Part shown: positions 16,844 through 24,621 of the stretch, in pieces
Layout: every line of letters begins with the position of its first letter
Position numbering within the stretch: position 1 is the first letter of the stretch
DNA from: Algoriphagus hitonicola
Lineage (GTDB): Bacteria; Bacteroidota; Bacteroidia; Cytophagales; Cyclobacteriaceae
Assembly (NCBI RefSeq): GCF_900113375.1
Contig: NZ_FOPC01000011.1
Span: 6,530 to 70,529 of the forward strand
Direction of reading: 5' to 3'
Length of the DNA: 64,000 nt
Translations under genes and position numbers: made by a program
Notes under the pieces: generated by a model
What the model was told of the DNA's origin: nothing
The model's database searches: none
What the model saw: only the letters and a program-made list of their open reading frames with translations

Positions 16844-17944
16844 TTAGAAAGAGAGTTTGACTCTTCCGATAGCATTTATCCGTTCTTGCGCAGCAGCAAT
16901 TGCAGCTTGCTGTGCCGGGATTTTTTCATCTTCTGATTTTTGTAAAATGCTCAGACAGGTATCGTATATTTTTTCGGTTTGTTGAAAAACGATTTCCCGG
17001 TTATAACCCCCTAAGTATTCCGCTCCTACATTGATTACGCCACCGGCATTGATCAGGAAGTCCGGAGCAAAGACAATTCCTTTTTCCAATAACAATTTTC
17101 CATGCTTGGTTTCGTCTTGGAGCTGATTATTGGCACCTCCTGCGATCACGGCACACTTCAGTCGATCGATGGTTTCATCATTAATGGTAGCTCCTAAAGC
17201 ACAGGGAGCATAGATGTCCATGTCCAGGTCGTAAATTAAATTGGGATCGATTGAAACCGCGCCGGTTTCGAGGGCTACTTTTTTTAGCTTTTCTTCAAAA
17301 ATATCAGTGACTAATACTTCAGCGCCTTCTTTTACTAAATATTCGATGAGGTATTTCCCAACTTGTCCCACGCCTTGAACTCCGATTCGTTTTCCAGACA
17401 GTGAATCTGATCCAAACGCTTTTTTGGCAGCAGCTTTCATGCCCATGTAGACACCAAAAGCCGTGACCGGAGAGGGATCGCCTGCTCCGCCTTTGACCTC
17501 TGGCAAACCTGTCACATGGCGGGTTTCCATGGCGATATATTCCATGTCGGAGGTTTTCATATTGACGTCTTCCGCCGTGACATATCTACCTCCGAGGCTT
17601 TCGACAAATCTTCCGAATCTTCTTAGAAATGCTTCGTTCTTCAGTTTTGGATCCCCGATGATGACGGCTTTTCCCCCGCCAAGATTAAGTCCCGCCAGGG
17701 CGTTTTTGAAAGACATGCCACGTGAGAGACGAAGGACGTCTGTGATCGCTTCCGACTCTGAAGCATAGGGCCACATGCGAGTGCCTCCCAAGGCCGGGCC
17801 CAGTGTCGTATTGTGAATCCCAATAAGGGCTTTTAGGCCGGTGGGCTGATCATGGCAAATCACGAGCTGCTCGTGATCCATGGTGGTGATTTGTCCAAAG
17901 ATGGATCCTTCTTTCACGGTTTCGGAAGCTTTAATCTCTAACAT
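16844..17944 (-). CDS. Leucine dehydrogenase (Glu/Leu/Phe/Val dehydrogenase family)
   Basis: 366 residues. Lys80 in GMSFKNALAGLNLGGGK and Lys92 in the same stretch match the substrate and catalytic lysines of Bacillus leucine dehydrogenase. The NAD-binding GVQGVGQVG motif is at residues 188-196. The enzyme reversibly deaminates branched-chain amino acids to 2-oxo acids with NAD+, feeding branched fatty-acid synthesis. The length fits leucine dehydrogenases better than glutamate dehydrogenases (about 450). It is a single-gene unit with its own promoter (18007-18036) and terminator. Confidence 0.92.
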   Translation of the reverse strand: MLEIKASETVKEGSIFGQITTMDHEQLVICHDQPTGLKALIGIHNTTLGPALGGTRMWPYASESEAITDVLRLSRGMSFKNALAGLNLGGGKAVIIGDPKLKNEAFLRRFGRFVESLGGRYVTAEDVNMKTSDMEYIAMETRHVTGLPEVKGGAGDPSPVTAFGVYMGMKAAAKKAFGSDSLSGKRIGVQGVGQVGKYLIEYLVKEGAEVLVTDIFEEKLKKVALETGAVSIDPNLIYDLDMDIYAPCALGATINDETIDRLKCAVIAGGANNQLQDETKHGKLLLEKGIVFAPDFLINAGGVINVGAEYLGGYNREIVFQQTEKIYDTCLSILQKSEDEKIPAQQAAIAAAQERINAIGRVKLSF

Positions 17945-18006
17945 GTGAACTTAGCTTTTTAGAATGTGTTATATTTGGGTTGTCCCTTTTAGGAAACAGG
18001 CCGATA

Positions 18007-18036
18007 CAAAATTAAATACTTTTATTGGCCTTCAAA
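18007..18036 (-). promoter_or_regulatory. Canonical Bacteroidota promoter for leucine dehydrogenase
   Basis: On the minus strand, TTTG at 18036-18033 is followed 18 bases later by TAATTTTG at 18014-18007. This matches the Bacteroidota -33 (TTG) and -7 (TAnnTTTG) pair with near-consensus spacing. It implies a leader of about 55 bases before the ATG at 17944. Confidence 0.6.
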
Positions 18037-18089
18037 GGGTGAAGATATTCAGTTTCTACATTCTAATTCCTCGATTTTAACGTTTTTAT

Positions 18090-19889
18090 TTGGTGAAGCC
18101 ACTCTGGAGACTCAATAAGTATTTATATAAATACAAAGGCTTATTGCTTTTGGGAATACTATTTACTGTAATCTCAAATATATTCGTAATTATCCCTGCG
18201 CAACTGGTCAGACTTGCCATAGATTATGTGGTGGAAAGTTTTTCGATTTTTAGACCACTCGAACTAGGGGGATTGGGTGAAAGTGCCCAAGAAATTTTCT
18301 TAAATTTTGTTTTGGTCTTTGGGGTATTGATTTTAGCCATGGCCTTGCTACGCGGATTTTTTCTCTTTTTGATCAGACAGACCATCATCATCATGTCGCG
18401 CAAGATCGAATATGACATGAAGAACGAGATTTTTGAGAAATACCAAAATCTTTCGCTGAGCTTTTACCGAAAAAACAGTACAGGAGATCTGATGGCGAGA
18501 ATCACAGAAGATGTCAGTCGTGTCCGGATGTATCTTGGGCCTGCTATCATGTATGGTTTGAATCTTTTGATCCTATTTCCACTGGTGATTTCCTATATGA
18601 TCATGGTTAATCCCGAATTGACCTTTTATTCCCTGCTTCCCCTACCGGTGCTTTCGATCAGTATTTATTTTGTCAATAATCTAATCAATGAACGGTCGGA
18701 AAAAATCCAGCGTAGTTTATCCAATCTCAGCACTTTTGTGCAGGAGGCATTTTCCGGGATTCGGGTTTTAAAGGCCTTCGTTAGGGAAAATGACAGCGTT
18801 CGAAATTTTACCATTGCCAGCGAAGATTATAAAGATAAATCCATCCGGCTGACTAAAGTCAACGCCCTGTTTTTCCCTTTAATTATGGCTTTGGTGGGAA
18901 TATCAACCATCATCACGGTCTATATAGGTGGATTGCAGGTCATCAATGGGGAAATTGGTTATGGGGTCATCGCCGAGTTTATCCTTTACGTGAACATGTT
19001 GACCTGGCCGGTGACTTCTCTAGGCTGGGTTACTAGTATCGTACAGCGGGCAGCGGCATCACAGACTCGGATCAATGAGTTTTTAGATGAGAAAAATGAC
19101 ATAAAAAGTTCGACTCATCTCGAGGATCCTATCCAAGGCACCATAAAAGTCACCAACCTGAATTTTGTCTATCCCGACTCAGGAATTAAGGCATTGGATG
19201 ATGTCAGTTTTGAAATCATGGCAGGACAGACCTTGGGAATCATCGGCACTACGGGTTCTGGTAAATCCACCATCGCCAATCTGTTGATGCGGCTTTATGA
19301 TCCGGTATCTGGAACCATTGAAATTGACGGAAAAAACATCCAGACAATTGATATATCTCATTTGCGAAGAAATATAGGTTATGTGCCACAAGATGTATTT
19401 TTGTTTTCGGATTCGATTGGAAACAATATTGCTTTCGGTTTGGATTATGCTGATCAAGAAAAAATCGAACAAGCCGCAAAAGACGCTGATGTCTATCAAA
19501 ACATCGTAGATTTTCCCAAGGGCTTTCAGACCATGTTGGGAGAGCGGGGGATTACGCTTTCGGGTGGGCAAAAGCAGCGGGTTTCTATAGCAAGAGCGAT
19601 TGCAAAAGAACCAAGAATTTTAATCTTGGATGATTGTCTTTCGGCAGTAGATACCAAAACAGAAAATGTGATTCTCACGGCCATGAAAAATATCATGCAG
19701 GAGCGAACTTCCATTATTATTTCCCACCGGGTATCTTCTGCCAAGCTTGCCGATCATATTATTGTGCTGGATGATGGCAAGATCATAGAGCAGGGAAATC
19801 ACGAATCACTTATGGCTCAGAAAGGAGTCTATGCCGAGCTTTACGAAAAGCAAACTCAAGCTGGAGAATCTGTGGATTCTGAGCTCTAA
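18090..19889 (+). CDS. ABC transporter, fused transmembrane and ATPase domains
   Basis: 599 residues; the start is a TTG at 18090 or the adjacent GTG at 18093, because there is no ATG. Six membrane helices occupy about residues 1-320 (ABC_membrane type). The ATPase domain has Walker A GTTGSGKST near residue 386, the signature LSGGQKQR near 490 and Walker B ILILDD near 510. The closest recalled relatives are MsbA-like and multidrug exporters (MdlB, LmrA). It probably works as a homodimer exporting lipids or hydrophobic compounds; the substrate is unknown. Confidence 0.9.
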   Translation: MVKPLWRLNKYLYKYKGLLLLGILFTVISNIFVIIPAQLVRLAIDYVVESFSIFRPLELGGLGESAQEIFLNFVLVFGVLILAMALLRGFFLFLIRQTIIIMSRKIEYDMKNEIFEKYQNLSLSFYRKNSTGDLMARITEDVSRVRMYLGPAIMYGLNLLILFPLVISYMIMVNPELTFYSLLPLPVLSISIYFVNNLINERSEKIQRSLSNLSTFVQEAFSGIRVLKAFVRENDSVRNFTIASEDYKDKSIRLTKVNALFFPLIMALVGISTIITVYIGGLQVINGEIGYGVIAEFILYVNMLTWPVTSLGWVTSIVQRAAASQTRINEFLDEKNDIKSSTHLEDPIQGTIKVTNLNFVYPDSGIKALDDVSFEIMAGQTLGIIGTTGSGKSTIANLLMRLYDPVSGTIEIDGKNIQTIDISHLRRNIGYVPQDVFLFSDSIGNNIAFGLDYADQEKIEQAAKDADVYQNIVDFPKGFQTMLGERGITLSGGQKQRVSIARAIAKEPRILILDDCLSAVDTKTENVILTAMKNIMQERTSIIISHRVSSAKLADHIIVLDDGKIIEQGNHESLMAQKGVYAELYEKQTQAGESVDSEL

Positions 19890-19948
19890 TCATAGCTGTT
19901 TTTTCATTATTAATCAGTAACTTACCTGCTACCTAGCTTTTTGGAGAC

Positions 19949-20287
19949 ATGGAAAAGGACAAAAAAGGAATCAAAGAAATAGAGGCTACTCTACAGGAGG
20001 TCGGTCAAAAGATCGAAGAACTCATCGCTAAAGGGGCTGAAGCCGGAGCGGATGTCAAAGAAGAAATTGAAAAAAAGATAGACGAACTCCGATCCAATAA
20101 AACTACCCTGGAAGCAGAATTGAAAAAGGGGAAAGAACTACTTCAGAAGGAATTTGAAGAAAAGAAAGAAGAGTTCAAGAACAAAAAGAAAGAATTTGAG
20201 CCAAAACTGAAGGAATCCAAGGGGTTTTTCAAAGAAGGCCTGAGGCAAATTGGAATGGCATTCAAAGCGCTTTTTAAGAAGAAATAA
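19949..20287 (+). CDS. Small highly charged coiled-coil protein
   Basis: 112 residues, over a third Lys plus Glu, reading as one continuous heptad-like coiled coil up to about residue 90, then a short hydrophobic/amphipathic tail (GLRQIGMAFKALFKKK). There is no signal peptide. I do not recognise the family; weak similarity to YtxH- or apolipoprotein-like amphipathic proteins is possible. It follows the ABC transporter by 59 bases and is closed by a strong terminator. Confidence 0.7.
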   Translation: MEKDKKGIKEIEATLQEVGQKIEELIAKGAEAGADVKEEIEKKIDELRSNKTTLEAELKKGKELLQKEFEEKKEEFKNKKKEFEPKLKESKGFFKEGLRQIGMAFKALFKKK

Positions 20288-20302
20288 ATCAGGGAAAAAA
20301 TT

Positions 20303-20341
20303 AAAAAAACCTGCTCGATTTCAAATCAAGCAGGTTTTTTT
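20303..20341. terminator. Bidirectional terminator between convergent genes
   Basis: AAAAAACCTGCT pairs with AGCAGGTTTTTT around an inner GATTT/AAATC stem with one mismatch. A-run and T-run flanks allow it to end both the plus-strand coiled-coil gene (stop 20287) and the minus-strand surA-like gene (stop 20361). Confidence 0.85.
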
Positions 20342-20360
20342 GTGGGGTATCTTATTCAAA

Positions 20361-21725
20361 TCAATCGTCCTTTAGCGCATTGCAGCGATCGTAAGTCGGG
20401 TCAATGTCGATGAACACATCCTCTTTGGCCGTGACAAACCAATTGCTCAAGATTTCATCCTCCTTTTTACGCAAAGCCGCGGCTTTCATTTTTTCATAGT
20501 CATCGTTGAGATTAGCCCGATGAGCGGGATAGCTGGCTTGATAATATAAAACCCGAACCTTGGTTCCTTCTCTTGGATCTTCAAATCGGATGGGTTCGGT
20601 GATGGTTCCTACCGTCATACTGTCAATCATAAAATAAAGCACCGGGTCTTCAAGAGTTCTTAGCGTCAGGCGATTGGAATTAGATCCCGGATCGGTGAAA
20701 TATCCGCCATTGTCAGAGGTATTTCGATCATCAGAATATTCCTTTGCGGCTTTTGCAAATTCAATATTACCTGCTTCAATCTCAGTACGCAAACTGTCTA
20801 AGTAGCGCTCGGTTTTCTGAATATCTTCCTCAGTAGCTTTAGGGATCCGTAAGATATGACGAGTATTGAAGGTTCCATTGCGGGTTTCTAATAACTGAAT
20901 CATGTGAAATCCAAATTGGGTTTCCACGGGGTCGGAGATTTCCCCTTGCCTCAATCCCAAAGCAGTGGCTTCATATTCTGGGGCTAGTTCCCCTCTTCCA
21001 AAAAAGCCAAGATCACCTCCCTGAACTGCTGATCCAGGATCTTCAGAGTATTCTTTGGCCAGTTCTGCAAAATCGGCTTCGCCGGACATGATGTCTTCTT
21101 TGAATTTTAGCAGCTGATTATAAATATCCTCTTTGGTTTGACGATTGACCTTTGGTTTCTTGACGATTTGGCCTACGGTTACCTCTTTTGAAAACAAAGG
21201 GAGAGAATCGGTAGGGATGCTTTCGAAAAAAGCCCTTACCTCTGCTGGAGATACAGTGACTCCCTCCGTAATGGTGGCCCGCATACGCTCCACGATCATT
21301 TGCTCTTCGATGGCATCGTACATCTCGTTTTTAAGTTGCTCCCCGGTTTTACCGTACATCTCAAGAAGTTGATTTTCATCTCCGCCAAATTGCTGAAGAA
21401 CCATATTGAATCGGTTCTCAGTATTCAGCTGGACTTCGGCAGGGGATACGACGATGGAGTCGATTTCGGCCTTGGCGACCATGAGTTTATTGATAATTAG
21501 CGTCTCAAACACCTCACATCGGCTCGGAGGATCGATCCCTTGCTGTGATTGGGAAATGGCCTCCAAGTAAGTCTTTTGCAAATCGGATTCAAGCAAAATA
21601 TTATTATCTACTTTGGCGATGATTTTATCGATTACCTGTCCGGTTTGATTACTTTCCTGTGCTGCAACCTGTTGGATTCCCAGGCTACAAAGAATTGCGA
21701 TTGTAAGTCGGTTTAATTTATTCAT
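20361..21725 (-). CDS. SurA-like periplasmic peptidyl-prolyl isomerase
   Basis: 454 residues with a signal peptide (cleavage near VAAQ). The N-terminal SurA-type helical chaperone domain spans about residues 30-170. Two parvulin-type domains follow: the first has YSEDPGSAVQGGDLGFFGRGE, cut here to keep it short, near residues 230-250; the second starts at FNTRHILRI near residue 283. It assists folding of outer-membrane proteins. It lies 46 bases downstream of a second parvulin protein, so the pair is probably one transcript. Confidence 0.9.
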   Translation of the reverse strand: MNKLNRLTIAILCSLGIQQVAAQESNQTGQVIDKIIAKVDNNILLESDLQKTYLEAISQSQQGIDPPSRCEVFETLIINKLMVAKAEIDSIVVSPAEVQLNTENRFNMVLQQFGGDENQLLEMYGKTGEQLKNEMYDAIEEQMIVERMRATITEGVTVSPAEVRAFFESIPTDSLPLFSKEVTVGQIVKKPKVNRQTKEDIYNQLLKFKEDIMSGEADFAELAKEYSEDPGSAVQGGDLGFFGRGELAPEYEATALGLRQGEISDPVETQFGFHMIQLLETRNGTFNTRHILRIPKATEEDIQKTERYLDSLRTEIEAGNIEFAKAAKEYSDDRNTSDNGGYFTDPGSNSNRLTLRTLEDPVLYFMIDSMTVGTITEPIRFEDPREGTKVRVLYYQASYPAHRANLNDDYEKMKAAALRKKEDEILSNWFVTAKEDVFIDIDPTYDRCNALKDD

Positions 21726-21771
21726 TCGAATTCACTTTGGGACCTAAGGCCCCCAGCATTTTTATATGATG

Positions 21772-23766
21772 TTACTGATTGATAGCCACAAAAGCCTCTT
21801 CTATGGCTGGTTTATTGATTTGTACTGCGTATTTGGATCGCAGACTTTCCAATAGATTTTCGTCGAGGAATTCCTGATAATCTTTGATCACCTGACCTCG
21901 GGTTTCCTCAAATTTCTTCGGTCCAGCCGATATTTTTTCTCCTTTGAGCAGTAGGTATGTTTCTCCTTCGATTTCCAATTCCTCGAAACCTGCCTCCCGT
22001 TTGCATTCGGACAAAACCGGGTGACTGGAGAGTTCCTTTACTCCTGACTCGATCTTGTACGCCATGGGATTGTCTTGTCTGGATTGGGCAATAAATTCTT
22101 CGCTGAATGATTCGCTGTAATTTTTTCCTTCCAACTGATTTTTTGCCGAAGCAAGCATTTCCTTATCTAGGACCTTTACGATCAAAACGGGAATCCTTTC
22201 TCCCCATTGATATCGATCCAAATGCTGCTGATAAAACTGGCGCTGCCCCACTGAATCCTGGATTCCTTTTTGCCAAACTTGATCATTCATCAGGGAAAAC
22301 AGAAGAATTCCATCCCGATATTCCTTAAGAAGCATCTGATACTCTTTATTTGTGGACTCCAGATGCTGTTCTTCTTGTTGATCTAGGAGGGTGCTCAAAT
22401 ATCGATTATACCACAGTTCGAAGTTCCCTTGATTTTTGGATTTGGGATTGGCCTCGTCATATCCTAGGAAATCGATAAAATCGCTGACCGGATAGCTCGT
22501 GTCTTGGATTTTGAAGAGCTCCTGTTCGGGAGAGATTTCCAAAGATTCCAATTTGAGTTTAAACTCGTTTTTTGGAGTTTGGTAAAGTTCGTTAATCAGT
22601 CTTTCGACCAATTCTTCATTTTCCTTAAAACCGTAACGGGATTTTTGGATGGCCAAAACCTGGGATTGAATCATCGAAGAGCGGGATTCCCGGAGGATTC
22701 TGGATCGAATCTGATCTTCCATTTGATCAAAACTATCCAAAGGTTTTCGATCTTCCAGCCTCAAAATATGAAACCCGTAGCGGGTTTTGATGGGAGGGGA
22801 GACTTCTCCCGATTCGGTCAGCGAAAAGGCGGCCATTTCAAATTCCGGAATCATACTGCCCACAGCAAACCAAGGCAAAAGTCCTCCCTTTTGACTGGTG
22901 GCCGGGTCTTCGGAAAAGTTCTTGACAATGTCTTCCCAAACGGTTGTTGGTTTCTGGATCTCGGTATAAATGTCTGCTACTTTTCGTTTGGCTTGATCTT
23001 CCGACTCTGGTTTTTCGGGATCTATCCGAACCAATATATGAGAGACCTGAACCTGACCTGGATTAGGTTTTCTTTCCTGCACTTTAATAATATGATAGCC
23101 AAAATTGGTCAAAATCGGCTCGGAAACTTCCCCTGGATTGAGCGAATAGGCGGCATCTTCAAATGGCTGAACCATCTGCAGGGAGGTAAAATAGCCCAAG
23201 TCACCTTGATTTTTTTTGACGGATGGATCATCCGAATATTCCACAGCAAGGGCATTGATATCTCCACCGGACTGGATCTCCTGACGGACTTTCAGTGCCA
23301 TCTTGAGGACAATCAAGCTATCCTCGGCGCTGGCATTGGGCGGAAATTGGAAAAGAATATGACTAGCCCTGATGACTTCCTGCATTCGAGAATAAGCTTT
23401 TCTCAATTCTCCTTCCTCCAGTGAGTTTTTGATCAAATAAGGAGCTTTCAGATTTTCTTTGAAAGCCTCAAATTCCCGGGTGAATTCAGGAGTTTCGTTT
23501 AGCCCCAAAGCTTCTGCTTCTCTGACTTTTAGCTTATAGTTGATGAATAATTGGAGGTTTTCCTCAAAATCCTTTCTACTCAAGCCAGGTGCATTTTCAT
23601 TATTGCCCTTGCCCATGAGGTAAATAAATTCATCCTTGCTCACAGACTGTCCGCCAACGGAAAGAAGTTCTTCCGAATCATCCAGATTTTGAGCATGGAC
23701 AGGGCTTCCTGACAGAGTCAGAACTAAGACTGAAAATAGAATGGCCGATGCAGTTCGGAAAGTCAT
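21772..23766 (-). CDS. Periplasmic parvulin chaperone, two PpiC domains
   Basis: 664 residues with a signal peptide (cleavage near VHAQ). Two PpiC-type domains are visible: IRASHILFQF with YSDDPSVKKNQGDLGYF, and VQVSHILVRI with FSEDPATSQKGG. A long C-terminal region (about 280 residues) has no clear PPIase motif. The N-terminal segment resembles the SurA/PpiD chaperone part. It probably assists folding of secreted proteins, alongside the SurA-like protein directly downstream. Confidence 0.88.
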   Translation of the reverse strand: MTFRTASAILFSVLVLTLSGSPVHAQNLDDSEELLSVGGQSVSKDEFIYLMGKGNNENAPGLSRKDFEENLQLFINYKLKVREAEALGLNETPEFTREFEAFKENLKAPYLIKNSLEEGELRKAYSRMQEVIRASHILFQFPPNASAEDSLIVLKMALKVRQEIQSGGDINALAVEYSDDPSVKKNQGDLGYFTSLQMVQPFEDAAYSLNPGEVSEPILTNFGYHIIKVQERKPNPGQVQVSHILVRIDPEKPESEDQAKRKVADIYTEIQKPTTVWEDIVKNFSEDPATSQKGGLLPWFAVGSMIPEFEMAAFSLTESGEVSPPIKTRYGFHILRLEDRKPLDSFDQMEDQIRSRILRESRSSMIQSQVLAIQKSRYGFKENEELVERLINELYQTPKNEFKLKLESLEISPEQELFKIQDTSYPVSDFIDFLGYDEANPKSKNQGNFELWYNRYLSTLLDQQEEQHLESTNKEYQMLLKEYRDGILLFSLMNDQVWQKGIQDSVGQRQFYQQHLDRYQWGERIPVLIVKVLDKEMLASAKNQLEGKNYSESFSEEFIAQSRQDNPMAYKIESGVKELSSHPVLSECKREAGFEELEIEGETYLLLKGEKISAGPKKFEETRGQVIKDYQEFLDENLLESLRSKYAVQINKPAIEEAFVAINQ

Positions 23767-23800
23767 GGATCAGATTGCTGATTTTGAAGATGCAATGTTA

Positions 23801-23808
23801 CAAAATTA
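23801..23808 (-). promoter_or_regulatory. Candidate -7 element for the parvulin operon
   Basis: On the minus strand it reads TAATTTTG, matching TAnnTTTG, 35 bases before the start at 23766. No -33 TTG at correct spacing is visible, so support is partial. Confidence 0.35.
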
Positions 23809-23855
23809 TCAGGATTTCAAGGGAAATGCCTTTGACAACAGTGATTTAACAAGAA

Positions 23856-24272
23856 TTAGGAAGAGAAACGTTTGATCAATCGGCAGGTATTCGTCCCTGA
23901 TTTGGATTCAAACTGGATTTCGTCCATGATTTTCTTTACCAAAATGATGCCTAAGCCACCTTTTCTCTTTTGAGCGATCACGTTTTTCAGATCCGGTACT
24001 TTGTAATCGAGCATATTAAAAGCCTCTCCTTCATCCTGAATTTCAAAAATTAATTGTCCTTTTGAGTTTTTTACGGTAAGTTTTATAATGTCATGCTCAT
24101 TGCATTGATGAGAGTGGATGATCAAGTTGGCACAAACTTCCTCCACCGCCAATTTAAGCTGATGATGATCCTGCTCAGTAAGGTGCAGGGGTTCCAGTAC
24201 CTTATCCAGAAAGGCTCTCAATTCAGCCAAAGCGGTTGTTTGGCAAGTAATCTGGAGTCGGTGAGCAATCAT
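23856..24272 (-). CDS. Anti-sigma serine kinase-type ATP-binding protein (RsbW/SpoIIAB-like)
   Basis: 138 residues of the GHKL/HATPase_c fold. The N-box is in LKLAVEEVCANLIIHSH (near residues 41-57) and the G-boxes are in IFEIQDEGEAF and KGGLGIILVKKIMDEI. Such kinases phosphorylate a STAS antagonist and sequester a partner protein in partner-switching systems. The STAS gene stop (TAA) is immediately followed by this gene's ATG, so translation is coupled. No sigma factor is adjacent, so the output target is not visible. Confidence 0.88.
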   Translation of the reverse strand: MIAHRLQITCQTTALAELRAFLDKVLEPLHLTEQDHHQLKLAVEEVCANLIIHSHQCNEHDIIKLTVKNSKGQLIFEIQDEGEAFNMLDYKVPDLKNVIAQKRKGGLGIILVKKIMDEIQFESKSGTNTCRLIKRFSS

Positions 24273-24608
24273 TTAAATTTCTTTTATCACGGTTTCTTTG
24301 TCAGGCATTATCGAGATCAGTTGATCCAAGCCCAGAATTTTAAATACTTCCAAAACACTGGGTCCTAAGCCATAAATGATAAATCTGATGCCTTCCGCCT
24401 GAAAATCTTCCAGATAGGACATAAAAACACCCAATCCGGCCGAAGAAATATAGTGGAGATTTGTCCCATCGACCAAGATAGATTGGGCTCCATCATCGAT
24501 CATTTTTCGGATCGAATCATCGAGTTCCACGCTATTGCTCGCATCGATTTCTCCATTTAGTGTTAAAATATGATGTGGATGTTCTTTTATGATTTCAAGT
24601 GACAACAT
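24273..24608 (-). CDS. STAS-domain anti-sigma factor antagonist (RsbV/SpoIIAA-like)
   Basis: 111 residues of one STAS domain. The conserved phosphoserine site lies in YISSAGLGVF, with Ser56 aligned to the phosphorylated serine of RsbV. The unphosphorylated protein would release the kinase's target. It sits between the PP2C phosphatase gene (13 bases upstream) and the kinase gene (no gap), giving the classical partner-switch trio. Confidence 0.9.
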   Translation of the reverse strand: MLSLEIIKEHPHHILTLNGEIDASNSVELDDSIRKMIDDGAQSILVDGTNLHYISSAGLGVFMSYLEDFQAEGIRFIIYGLGPSVLEVFKILGLDQLISIMPDKETVIKEI

Positions 24609-24621
24609 GTTTTTTCTGTAT

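Noticed and set aside
15544-16875. The longer 443-codon reading of nusB
   Set aside because: The extra N-terminus passes through the leucine dehydrogenase terminator; the ATG at 16728 gives the NusB-like start.
22504-23424. A 306-residue plus-strand open frame
   Set aside because: It lies entirely opposite the parvulin chaperone gene, which has clear domain motifs and a signal peptide; the plus-strand text is Phe/Gly-rich nonsense typical of antisense shadows.
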